Below are positions 5,313 to 14,000 of a stretch of 25,910 nt of DNA, one piece after another. The stretch is from a virus, in IMG/VR virus record IMGVR_UViG_3300030107_000037, positions 1 through 25,910 of that record, one strand, 5' to 3'. The notes beneath the pieces are model-generated. The model was not told where the DNA came from and made no database searches. It saw nothing but the letters and a program-made list of their open reading frames with translations. A program made the position numbers and the translations under genes. Each line of letters begins with the position of its first letter. Within the stretch, counting starts at the first letter, position 1.

Positions 5313-5822
5313 ATGGCTATGTCACTTCGCACATATTTAAATAACCAGATAAAAGCAAAAGGTTCTAGCCTTGCTAAAGAAAAAGCTAAGGCTGGTAAAT
5401 ACAAAAGTATTGCTGCAGCTAAAAAAGCTGGCGCACTTTACTATACTAATAAAGATGGTAAAGTAATGGCAGCTGTTTATGCAGAAGATCTAAAGAAAGC
5501 TAAACCTAAAGTAAAACCAATACCAAGACCTAAACCTAGACCTAAGAAAGAAAAATTAGGTGCAGGTGAAAGACCAAAAGTTACAGTTAAAACTCTTGAA
5601 AAAACTGGTAGTGGTCGTGGCGATAATAAAAATGAGGTTTTAATAAGACGTGCTGAAATAGCAATTTCTGCTGGAAGTAAGTCAAAACGTATAGCTCAGT
5701 TAAAAGCAGAGCAAAGAAAACTTCGAACAAAAATAGCTAATGCTAGACAAAAAGGTAAAGATGATAAAGCTGCATCAGCTAGAATCAAACAACTTACTAC
5801 TATGATTAATAAATTAAAGTAA
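5313..5822 (+). CDS. basic protein with Pro-rich linker and coiled coil
   Basis: The protein has 169 residues in three parts. An N-terminal region (about 1-60) contains YKSIAAAKKAGALYYTNKDG and AAVYAEDLKK, a block known from other phage hypothetical proteins. A Pro/Lys linker follows (about 65-85, KVKPIPRPKPRPKK). A C-terminal helical coiled-coil-like region (about 105-169) is rich in Lys, Arg, Ala and Gln. The ATG at 5313 has a GGAACAGT ribosome-like site; a second ATG two codons later is an alternative. It ends the run of Lys-rich proteins. A structural or DNA-binding role is inferred from composition only. Confidence 0.8.
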   Translation: MAMSLRTYLNNQIKAKGSSLAKEKAKAGKYKSIAAAKKAGALYYTNKDGKVMAAVYAEDLKKAKPKVKPIPRPKPRPKKEKLGAGERPKVTVKTLEKTGSGRGDNKNEVLIRRAEIAISAGSKSKRIAQLKAEQRKLRTKIANARQKGKDDKAASARIKQLTTMINKLK

Positions 5823-5827
5823 GTTAA

Positions 5828-6184
5828 ATGACTGAACCTAAATATTTTACTAAGGCAAAAAACTTATCTGCTACATCAGGTGGGGCAAGTGGTGACGTAA
5901 TATATACTTGCCCTAATAATTTTTCTTCGTTAGTTAAACTTATACTTGTATCAAACGGTGCAACTGGTGCTAAAAAATATAGTATACAATGGTATGAATT
6001 AGCTACAACTACTTATCATAGTATTGTTGATGAGGTTAGTTTAGCAGCAAGTACAAATGAAAAAGTTATTGAAGGTGGTTCCTGTATAGCACTATCTGAG
6101 GGTGATAAAATTATAGGCTTTGAAGAAAGCAGTTCAGATTTTCATGTTACAATATCTGGTGAAGAATACTATCAACCAACTTAA
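5828..6184 (+). CDS. small beta-rich protein, probable virion component
   Basis: The protein has 118 residues and is Ser/Thr/Gly-rich with alternating beta-strand pattern. Blocks include YFTKAKNLSATSGGASGD, IYTCPNNFSSLVKLILVSNG, KKYSIQWYELATTTYHSI and GDKIIGFEESSSDFHVTISG. The last block looks like the final strands of a jelly-roll or Ig-like domain. It has no signal peptide. Such proteins in phage late regions are commonly decoration, neck or fibre-associated proteins, but I cannot assign one. It is the last gene before a clear transcription unit boundary: about 96 bases without a gene, holding a promoter, follow it. Confidence 0.75.
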   Translation: MTEPKYFTKAKNLSATSGGASGDVIYTCPNNFSSLVKLILVSNGATGAKKYSIQWYELATTTYHSIVDEVSLAASTNEKVIEGGSCIALSEGDKIIGFEESSSDFHVTISGEEYYQPT

Positions 6185-6196
6185 TGCATAACGGGG

Positions 6197-6232
6197 TTGC
6201 AATATTGTCTATAGTATGTTATAACTAATTGA
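6197..6232 (+). promoter_or_regulatory. sigma70-like promoter upstream of the DUF1127 and terminase genes
   Basis: TTGCAA (6197-6202) and TATAAC (6220-6225) are separated by 17 bp, matching the consensus at 4/6 and 5/6 positions. The predicted start near 6232 leaves a leader of about 50 bases with a strong AAAGGAGTAG ribosome site before ATG 6281. The -10 box lies inside TATGTTATAAC, a string shared with the palindrome at 703-716. Position before the packaging genes suggests an independent late unit. Confidence 0.6.
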
Positions 6233-6280
6233 ATATAACTACTCCTGCCTAGTTAGGGCTAACATTTAAAGGAGTAGAAA

Positions 6281-6445
6281 ATGTTTAAAGCATACTGTAA
6301 CCGAATCTTAGAAGCAATCCAAGTAGCACAGCAAAAACGAGCAGACTATCAAACACTAATGAATTTATCTGAACGTGAACTTAGAGATTTAGGAATTGGT
6401 AGATCTCAAATAAGAGAAAAAATTTATGGCGAGAGAACTCACTGA
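6281..6445 (+). CDS. DUF1127 (YjiS-like) small protein
   Basis: The protein has 54 residues. The segment LMNLSERELRDLGIGRSQIR (about residues 26-45) matches the signature of DUF1127 proteins, small Arg-rich proteins common in alpha- and gammaproteobacteria. The N-terminus is a helix with basic residues, as usual in the family. In host bacteria DUF1127 proteins have been reported to bind RNA (Rhodobacter CcaF1) or to act on phosphate signalling (Agrobacterium). A phage copy directly behind its own promoter, with a strong ribosome site AAAGGAGTAG, is unusual. It could alter host RNA or nutrient control. Its last 20 bases overlap the terminase small subunit gene. Confidence 0.8.
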   Translation: MFKAYCNRILEAIQVAQQKRADYQTLMNLSERELRDLGIGRSQIREKIYGERTH

Positions 6446-6791
6446 AAAACAACAGGCATTTTTAAACGCATTGTTTAATGAAGCTAGAGGTAATCCTGTT
6501 CAAGCTAAAAAGCTTGCAGGATATGCCGATGGTGTGTCTACAACTTCTGTAATGGCTCCATTAAAAGAGGAAATTGCAGAAAAAACTAGAGATTTTATTG
6601 CAACAAGTGGCCCAAAAGCAGTGTGGTCTATGATGCATGTACTAGAAAACCCCACCGACTTGGGCAATAAAGAGAAAATGGCAGCAGCTAAAGACTTTCT
6701 AGACCGAGCTGGCTTTGTAAAAACAGAAAAAGTCGAAGTAAAATCAGAAAGCCCCTTGTTTATTCTGCCTCCGAAAGCAGATGAAGACTAA
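6426..6791 (+). CDS. terS: terminase small subunit
   Basis: The protein has 121 residues. The N-terminus LTEKQQAFLNALFNEARGNP followed by VQAKKLAGYAD is the characteristic opening of many terminase small subunits: a helix-turn-helix that recognises the packaging site. The central region is helical and should form the oligomeric ring. The C-terminal stretch ESPLFILPPK is a likely contact for the large subunit. It starts at ATG 6426 inside the 3' end of the DUF1127 gene and overlaps the next gene by 11 bases. The terminase large subunit follows one gene later, which strongly supports the call. Confidence 0.85.
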   Translation: MARELTEKQQAFLNALFNEARGNPVQAKKLAGYADGVSTTSVMAPLKEEIAEKTRDFIATSGPKAVWSMMHVLENPTDLGNKEKMAAAKDFLDRAGFVKTEKVEVKSESPLFILPPKADED

Positions 6792-7209
6792 AACTTGGCA
6801 GTTACCTAAGCCTGAGAAGGTAGATGACGAATATGAGTGGGTTCCAGTAGTAAGAATTGGTAGAACTATACCCTTTGGCTACAAACAAGACCCAGAAGAT
6901 GCAGATATTCTGCTACCTATACCAGAAGAACTAGAACTTTTTGAAGAAGCTAAGAAACATTTAAAGAGATATAGTTATAGAGAAGTATCTGCTTGGTTAA
7001 GTACAACCTCTGGTAGAATGATCTCCCATGTAGGTTTATTTAAAAGGGTAAAACTTGAGCAAAGACGTAAGAACGCAGCTTCAGTCCAAGATTTCTATGC
7101 CCAAAGGTACAAAGCGGCAGCAGAAAAGGCGGAGAAGCTCGAAAAAGAAAGAATTGGTGCAAGACGTAGAGTTGAAACCAGCAACTCCGATCAGCACACC
7201 GGATATTGA
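6781..7209 (+). CDS. conserved packaging-region protein between the terminase genes
   Basis: The protein has 142 residues. Conserved-looking blocks are WQLPKPEKVDDEYEWVPVVR, IGRTIPFGYKQDPED and LLPIPEELELFEEAKKHLK. Next comes a helix-turn-helix-like part (SYREVSAWLSTTSGRMISHV), and then a long basic coiled coil (about residues 90-130). I recognise this as a recurrent marine phage protein found beside terminase genes, with no known function. The HTH-like fold suggests DNA binding, perhaps helping TerS. It overlaps TerS by 11 bases at its start. Its 3' end overlaps the terminase large subunit reading frame by at least about 50 and perhaps 113 bases. Confidence 0.82.
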   Translation: MKTKTWQLPKPEKVDDEYEWVPVVRIGRTIPFGYKQDPEDADILLPIPEELELFEEAKKHLKRYSYREVSAWLSTTSGRMISHVGLFKRVKLEQRRKNAASVQDFYAQRYKAAAEKAEKLEKERIGARRRVETSNSDQHTGY

Positions 7210-8614
7210 AGTAGAGCAGGTACAAAGAGAGGTAATCTTTGAGCCTAACCCCGGTCCACAGACAGACTTTTTAGCTTCAACAGAGCAGGAAATTTTATAT
7301 GGAGGATCTGCAGGTGGTGGTAAATCATATGCGATGGTTGCTGACCCTGTAAGATACTTAAATAATCCTAATGCTCGTATGCTTTTAGTACGTAGAAGTA
7401 CTGAAGAGCTTAGGGAACTTATCTCTGTATCTAAACAATTATATCCTAAAGCAATTCCGGGTATAAAGTTTATGGAACGAGATAAGACTTGGGTAGCCCC
7501 TAGCGGAGCTACACTCTGGATGTCTTACCTTGACCGTGACGATGACGTTATGAGGTATCAGGGACAGGCATTTAACTGGATTGGTTTTGACGAATTAACG
7601 CAATGGCCTACACCCTATCCTTGGAATTATATGAGGTCACGTCTTCGTACAACCAAAGCTAGTGGGCTACCTTTATATATGAGAGCTACTAGTAACCCCG
7701 GTGGTCCCGGCCATCAGTGGGTTAAAAAGACTTTTATAGATCCAGAAACACCTAATAAACCTTTCTGGGCTACAGACCCAGACACTGGTGAGATTATCTG
7801 TTGGCCTAAAGGTCACACTAAAGAAGATGAGCCGTTATTTAAACGCAGGTTTATACCTGCTAATTTATTTGACAACCCTTATCTGGCAGATGATGGAATG
7901 TACGAAGCTAATCTTTTGTCGTTACCAGAGCACCAACGCAGACAATTACTAGAAGGTGACTGGGATATAAACGAGGGAGCAGCCTTTCCAGAGTTTAATC
8001 GAAAGATTCATGTTGTAGAACCTTTTGATATTCCAAATAACTGGCCTAAGTTTAGAGCGTGTGACTATGGTTATGGCTCTTATACTGGAGTTGTATGGAT
8101 AGCAGTTGCACCTGACGAGCAACTAATAGTATATCGTGAAATGTATGTTAGTAAAGTTCTTGCAACAGATTTAGCTGACATGATCTTAGAAACAGAGTCA
8201 GAAGAAAAAATACGTTACGGTGTTCTTGACTCTTCACTATGGCACAAACGTGGTGACACTGGCCCAAGTTTAGCAGAGCAAATGATTGTTCGTGGTTGTA
8301 GATGGAGACCGGCAGATAGATCAAAAGGATCTCGTGTTTCAGGTAAAAATGAAATACACAGAAGATTACAGGTAGATGAGTTTACAGAAGAACCTAGAAT
8401 GGTAATCTTTAATAACTGTAAAAATTTAATTTCACAACTACCAGCTATACCCTTAGATAAAAATAATCCAGAGGATGTAGATACAAAAGCAGAAGATCAC
8501 CTCTACGATGCTTTAAGGTATGGTGTTATGACAAGACCAAAAAGTAGTTTGTTTGATTATACACCTGTTTCTAATACAGGGTTTCAAGCAAGTGATGCAA
8601 CTTTTGGATATTGA
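7097..8614 (+). CDS. terL: terminase large subunit (ATPase/nuclease)
   Basis: The protein has 505 residues counted from ATG 7097. It is the packaging motor that translocates and cuts DNA at the portal. Walker A is GGSAGGGKS (about residues 69-77), with WIGFDE as Walker B (161-166). The C-terminal RNase H-like nuclease has ACDYG (Asp323), a GVLDSS block and HLYDALRYG with acidic residues near 467-471. The start is uncertain: TTG 7055 is in frame further upstream, and GTG 7157 and others lie downstream. ATG 7097 gives a basic N-terminus (MPKGTKRQQKRRRSSKKK), but it overlaps the preceding gene by 113 bases without a clear ribosome site. The catalytic domain begins well after all these starts. 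Confidence 0.93.
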   Translation: MPKGTKRQQKRRRSSKKKELVQDVELKPATPISTPDIEVEQVQREVIFEPNPGPQTDFLASTEQEILYGGSAGGGKSYAMVADPVRYLNNPNARMLLVRRSTEELRELISVSKQLYPKAIPGIKFMERDKTWVAPSGATLWMSYLDRDDDVMRYQGQAFNWIGFDELTQWPTPYPWNYMRSRLRTTKASGLPLYMRATSNPGGPGHQWVKKTFIDPETPNKPFWATDPDTGEIICWPKGHTKEDEPLFKRRFIPANLFDNPYLADDGMYEANLLSLPEHQRRQLLEGDWDINEGAAFPEFNRKIHVVEPFDIPNNWPKFRACDYGYGSYTGVVWIAVAPDEQLIVYREMYVSKVLATDLADMILETESEEKIRYGVLDSSLWHKRGDTGPSLAEQMIVRGCRWRPADRSKGSRVSGKNEIHRRLQVDEFTEEPRMVIFNNCKNLISQLPAIPLDKNNPEDVDTKAEDHLYDALRYGVMTRPKSSLFDYTPVSNTGFQASDATFGY

Positions 8615-8615
8615 T

Positions 8616-8729
8616 ATGTTAGTAACTTGCCCTAAGTGTTCAATAATTTATAATACAGATAAGTTTGATAGTTGTCCTAAATGTCAAGAACAATACGATT
8701 TTGATAACGGACCTTGGAAGGTAAAATAA
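8616..8729 (+). CDS. 37-residue zinc-ribbon protein
   Basis: This short frame fills the gap between terminase and portal. It starts at ATG 8616, one base after the terminase stop, and overlaps the portal start (TAATG). The product has two CPKC knuckles (TCPKCSIIYN and SCPKCQEQYD) about 14 residues apart, a CxxC-x14-CxxC pattern typical of a rubredoxin-like zinc ribbon. It has no other domain. Host or phage zinc ribbons of this size bind nucleic acids or proteins. The location suggests a small accessory to packaging, or a coupling peptide for portal translation. Confidence 0.75.
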   Translation: MLVTCPKCSIIYNTDKFDSCPKCQEQYDFDNGPWKVK

Positions 8730-10864
8730 TGGCAGAAGAAGACGAAACTTTTGAAAACGAAATGGCAATGGACTCGATAGAAAGTCAAGCTATTGAAGAT
8801 ATGGAAAAAGAAACATACTCCGACCCATTAACGGGAAACATTGTAGGTTTAGTTAAAGATCGTTACAGTAAAGCTTCTACAGCTCGTGAAACAGAAGAAC
8901 AACGTTGGGTAAAGGCTTATCGTAACTATCGTGGTTTATACGGACCAGATGTTCAATTTACCTCTACAGAAAAATCGCAGGTGTTTGTTAAGGTTACAAA
9001 AACAAAAGTACTTGCAGCTTATGGTCAAATTGTAGATGTATTGTTTGGAAGTAATAAGTTTCCTATATCTATTGACCCAACAACTTTACCAGAAGGTGCA
9101 GCAGAGTCTGTACACTTTGAGTCAAATGATAAAATGGATGAAGCTAAACAACAGTTTGGCCCAGAAGAAACTAAACTTAGACCCGGTGAAACTATTGTAG
9201 ATTTAACTGAGCGTTTAGCTAGTATGGAACAAAAGTTAACACCAGTTGTAGATAAACTAAAAGAGGGTGAAGGTAAAACTCCTACAGAAATTACCATACA
9301 TCCAGCAATGATTTCAGCTAAAAAGATGGAAAAGAAAATCCATGACCAGCTAGAAGAGTCCGGTGCAAGAAAACAATTACGTGTTGCAGCATTTGAAACT
9401 GCATTGTTTGGTACTGGAGTTATGAAAGGTCCATTTGCTGTAGACAAAGAATACTCTAATTGGAATGATGAAGGTGAATACTCACCTACGTTTAAAACAG
9501 TACCACAAACTTCTTCTGTATCTATCTGGAATTTTTATCCAGATCCTGATGCAGCTAACATGGACGAGGCCGAGTACGTAGTAGAAAGACACAAGATGTC
9601 TCGATCTCAAATGCGCACTCTTAAAAATCGTCCTTTCTTCCGTGAGAATGCCATCGACACTGCAATATCTATGGGTGAGTCTTATACCAAGGAGTGGTGG
9701 GAGCAAGTCATGGAAGATGATGCTCAAGAATCTAGATCCGAAAGGTTTGAAGTTCTTGAGTTTTGGGGGAACGTTGATACTGATGTCTTAGAAGGACATG
9801 ATGTAGACATTCCAGATGATCTAAAAGATATGGATCAAGTATCCGTAAACATTTGGACATGTAATGGTCAAGTTCTCAGACTTGTCATGAATCCGTTCAC
9901 CCCATCTATTATACCTTACTATGCAGTTCCATATGAGGTAAACCCATACAATATGTTTGGAGTTGGTCTAGCAGAAAACATGGACGATACCCAAACACTA
10001 ATGAATGGTTTTATGCGTATGGCAGTTGATAACGCTGCACTGTCGGGTAACATGCTCATCGAGGTTGATGAGACAAACCTAACTCCGGGTCAAGACTTGT
10101 CGGTATATCCGGGCAAGGTCTTCCGCAGACAGGGCGGTGCTCCGGGTCAGGCTATCTTTGGAACTAAGTTTCCAAACGTATCAAGTGAAAACATGCAGAT
10201 GTTTGATAAAGCGAGGGTACTAGCAGATGAATCGACAGGTTTTCCATCTTTTGCACATGGTCAAACAGGAGTTCAAGGAGTGGGTCGCACTGCTTCTGGA
10301 ATCAGTATGCTTATGTCTGCTGCTAACGGCAGTATACGTAACGTTATCAAAAATGTGGATGATTATTTACTAGCACCTATATCAAAAGCATTTTATCATT
10401 TTAACATGCAGTTTGATTTTGATCCAGAAATTAAAGGTGACTTAGATGTAAAAGCTCGTGGTACTGAAAGCTTAATGGCTAACGAAGTACGTAGCCAGAG
10501 ACTAATGCAGTTCTTACAGGTTGTACAGAATCCAGTGTTAGCACCGTTTGCTAAGATGGATTATATCATTCGTGAGATTGCCAAGGCTATGGATCTTGAT
10601 CCAGACAAGTTGGTAAACTCTATGTCTGATGCTGCAGTACAGGCAGAGATACTCAAGAAGTTTCAAGAAGCAAACCCACCAGAACCGCAGCAACAACCAC
10701 AAGTTGGACCTGCTGGACAGCCAATATCGCCACAGGGCCAAGGAGCAGCTCCACAAGCACAGGATACCGCTGGAGGTGGGGGAGGTAACATAGGTATAGG
10801 TACAGTACCTCAGCCAGGAGAACAGGGCTTCTCAGCTAATACTGGGCAACAGGGTGTTGCATGA
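8729..10864 (+). CDS. portal protein (head-tail connector)
   Basis: The protein has 711 residues from ATG 8729. A TTG 15 bases upstream is in frame, but the ATG overlaps the previous stop like other genes here. It should form the dodecameric ring through which DNA enters and leaves. Supporting features are the position directly after terminase, the length usual for podovirus portals, and portal-like blocks such as IWNFYPDPDAANMDEAEYVV (about 265-285), NGFMRMAVDNAALSGNMLIE (about 420-440) and GRTASGISMLMSAANGSIRN (about 520-540). The last 60 or so residues are a disordered Gln/Pro/Gly-rich tail. Its stop overlaps the next start (ATGA). Confidence 0.9.
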   Translation: MAEEDETFENEMAMDSIESQAIEDMEKETYSDPLTGNIVGLVKDRYSKASTARETEEQRWVKAYRNYRGLYGPDVQFTSTEKSQVFVKVTKTKVLAAYGQIVDVLFGSNKFPISIDPTTLPEGAAESVHFESNDKMDEAKQQFGPEETKLRPGETIVDLTERLASMEQKLTPVVDKLKEGEGKTPTEITIHPAMISAKKMEKKIHDQLEESGARKQLRVAAFETALFGTGVMKGPFAVDKEYSNWNDEGEYSPTFKTVPQTSSVSIWNFYPDPDAANMDEAEYVVERHKMSRSQMRTLKNRPFFRENAIDTAISMGESYTKEWWEQVMEDDAQESRSERFEVLEFWGNVDTDVLEGHDVDIPDDLKDMDQVSVNIWTCNGQVLRLVMNPFTPSIIPYYAVPYEVNPYNMFGVGLAENMDDTQTLMNGFMRMAVDNAALSGNMLIEVDETNLTPGQDLSVYPGKVFRRQGGAPGQAIFGTKFPNVSSENMQMFDKARVLADESTGFPSFAHGQTGVQGVGRTASGISMLMSAANGSIRNVIKNVDDYLLAPISKAFYHFNMQFDFDPEIKGDLDVKARGTESLMANEVRSQRLMQFLQVVQNPVLAPFAKMDYIIREIAKAMDLDPDKLVNSMSDAAVQAEILKKFQEANPPEPQQQPQVGPAGQPISPQGQGAAPQAQDTAGGGGGNIGIGTVPQPGEQGFSANTGQQGVA

Positions 10865-11055
10865 GCCTAAAATTAGTAGTTAATAATAAACCTCAATGGG
10901 ATGCAATGCTTGATGAGTTTAATATTCGTATTGCATTTGCTTATCGACAATTAGAACAACGAACAGAACTTGAAGAGATTTATAGACTTCAAGGAGAGAT
11001 TCGTGCATTAAAATCTTTAGCTATGCTTAGGGACAGAGTAAACGAAGATGGCTAA
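10861..11055 (+). CDS. small helical protein after portal
   Basis: The protein has 64 residues and is almost entirely helical with a heptad-like pattern (FNIRIAFAYRQLEQRTELEE, IYRLQGEIRALKSLAML), so probably a short coiled coil. The ATG at 10861 overlaps the portal stop (ATGA), and its 3' end overlaps the next gene by 8 bases, showing tight translational coupling. Small coiled-coil proteins occur in this slot in related marine podoviruses. The role may be head-assembly support, but it is not known to me. Confidence 0.75.
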   Translation: MSLKLVVNNKPQWDAMLDEFNIRIAFAYRQLEQRTELEEIYRLQGEIRALKSLAMLRDRVNEDG

Positions 11056-14000
11056 ACAATCTAGTATGTCACCACAAGACTATGCTCAATCTTATATGAA
11101 AGGATTGGGTATTACACCTATAGACGATGTTAATACAGATTTAACATTTAAAGATGCTGCGATTGGTGTTGGTAGTGTTTTGCCGGGAATTGGTACAGCT
11201 ATGACTGTATCAGAAATAGAAGAAGAATTAAAAAAAGAAAATCCCAGTTATGGTAAAATAGTTTTACTTGGTGGGTCTGAGTTAATTGGACTTATACCGG
11301 GTTTAGGTACTGCAGCAAAAGCTGGGTTAAGAAAAGTAGCTAAAAAGGTAGGTGCTAATAAAGTAGTAGATGCTTTAGATTCTATACCTGATTCAAAAGA
11401 TGTTGCAAAGAAACAAATATTAGCAGGGCCGGGTGCTGAAGGTTATAGTAATAGGTCACTGTATAAAGCTCAAGAATTAAAAGCTGAAGGGTATAGCCCT
11501 AAAGAAATTGAAGAAATAACAGGTAGAGTTCAAGTAGGTGGTCCAGAAGATTATGTTCCTAGTAAAAAAGTAAAATACCCACAGGTTCCTTTTAAGTTTG
11601 AAATACCAGATAAAGGTATTATAATTAGAAAAAATGATGGTTATATAACTTTAAGAGAAGCTAGTAAACAAAGACCTATTCGAGTTGGAAACCTAATACC
11701 AACGCATACAAAACTTTTTGAGCAATACCCCGACTTAAAAAATATTGGAGTCTATATAGACCCTAAACTAGGTAGTGGTGCTCATTTTGATATTACTGAC
11801 GGAAGTTATGGTTCGATTGTAATTGGCCCAGAGCATTCGGGTTATAAACAATTTTTAGCAGATGGTAATGTTAATAACCCTGAATTTAGAAGAGTTTTCT
11901 TTCACGAACTTCAACATGCAGCTCAAGCTAAAGATTTTCAACACGCTGCTTTAGAACAATTAGGTGGTGGCCCAGATGATTATGTTTTAACTGCTTCTGG
12001 AAGAAATCCATTTGGTGAGGATTTTGCAAAAGCTGCTATAAATAATAACCCTAAGCTTGTTGAAATTAGGGATAAGATGATAAAACTTTTTAAGGAAGAT
12101 ACTAGGGGGTTAGATGCTACCTCTAAAGTTGGTTTTGGTGGTAAGACATCTTTAGTTTATAGCAACCCCGAGACTGCCAAAAAAATGGCAGAGTTAATGA
12201 AAGAACTTGATTACGAAAGTTATAAAACATATCTACAGACAGCATCTGAAGTTGAAGCTGCAGTAGTAGGTGCTAGGGCAAAACCTACCTTTGCAAAAAA
12301 ACAACCATCAGTGTCTTCAGAAGTATCCAAAAGAAAAGATGTAGAAACCTATGCTGAGTATGCTCAAGGTTATTCAGATAGTAAAATTAAAAAACTTTTA
12401 AAAAGAATGACAACTAGAAAAGCCGATTTAACAGAGGAAGAAATTGAAAGTCTTACTAAAAGAGGTGTAAATTTTGTTAGGTATGCTGTTGGAATAGATG
12501 ACAAGATAGAAGGTATTGTTAAATATAGTGAAGGTGGATTAGTAGACACAGGTAAAAAAACTCCTGAAGGTAGAATTATTTGGAATGATGGAGGAAAAGA
12601 TTATTCTGAAAGAACTACTACGTTTGAAATAGACGGTAAGTGGTATACTATGCCAACAGTTGCAGAAGATGGATCACAGTATACTTCAGATCAAATTAGA
12701 GACTATGTAGCTAAGTACGGACCTATAGATTTTATAACTGGTGAAAAGTTACCAGAATTTAAAAGTAGAAAAGATGCTGAAGAGTATGCAACAAGTAGGT
12801 CAAACACTAGAAAGAGTTTTGATAAAGGTGGACTAGCAACACAGATGGATAATCTGTTTGATGCTGAAGGTCGAAGAAGACGTAAAGACAGACCTGTAGT
12901 TGAAGAGTATGTACATCCTCTAACAACTGTACCATTCTTTGATAGACCACTTGGTGCTAGCACTAGAGACCAAATAAAATTTATAGATGAAGATGGTAAT
13001 GCTCATTATGAAACTGTACTTGGTGATACATATACAATAAAACTAAATCCTGATCAAAGACGTTTTCATCAAAAATTTCAGGAGGATGTCCTTCCAGTTA
13101 TTAAAGAATATGTTAAAGATCCTAAACTACCAACTAAAAAACAAGCAGTTGATTTTGGTAAGGCAGTACTAGAAGAAACTGTAGATATTGCAAGTATACC
13201 GGGAGATGTGTTAACAGGTAAAAAATCTGCAGCTGAAATTACTAATATGGATATTCTAGATCTAGCTACTCTGACAAGTGTTGGTGCATCAGCTTTTAAT
13301 GTTCCAAAAGATTCATTAAGAATGGCTAGTGTAGCTGGAATGTTTGGAAGAAAGAAAACTCCAGTTGAAGAATATCTAACACCAGTTGAAGTTGATTTAG
13401 ACGAAAGTAAACTTGTAGATTTAATAGATGAAGATGCAAAAAAGTTTAAACTTTTTAATCCTAGATTACAAAACGAATTTAATTTAACTTATAACGATGT
13501 TATTAAACAAGAGTTTAAACCTTTAAAATTTGATGAGACTGGGGGAAGAAGATCTACACTTATAGATCCTAAAATTCATGGTAATAATAGATTAAAGTCT
13601 TACGTATCTAATAGAGTACTTGATAGATATACATCATTAATGGATGATTCTCAAGTAATTAAATCTATGGAGTTTAACCCAGCTGGCAAAGAAAAAGCTT
13701 TAAACGAGCTAGATGATTGGTTAAAAATAACCACTGATATAACATCTAATCAAGTTAAAGAAAAGTTTAATAGGTTTTTAACAGAGCAGCCCGGCCTAGT
13801 TTTAAAGTTATCAGCAGCAAATAAATTATTAAAAAAGTATAACGACCTAGATCAACAAGAAGGTATGTCTCCTGCAGAAATGCGTTTGGTTAGCTCAAAA
13901 CTTAGATCAGCAGATAATCTACAACAAGTTACTATGGCAGAAATACTAGATAGATTTTTTGATGAAACTGTTGTATATACTCCAGATCCCGGTCAAATTT

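Noticed and set aside
9025-9447. 140-codon reverse frame opposite portal
   Set aside because: It lies wholly inside the portal gene, with no start context and no recognisable protein features.
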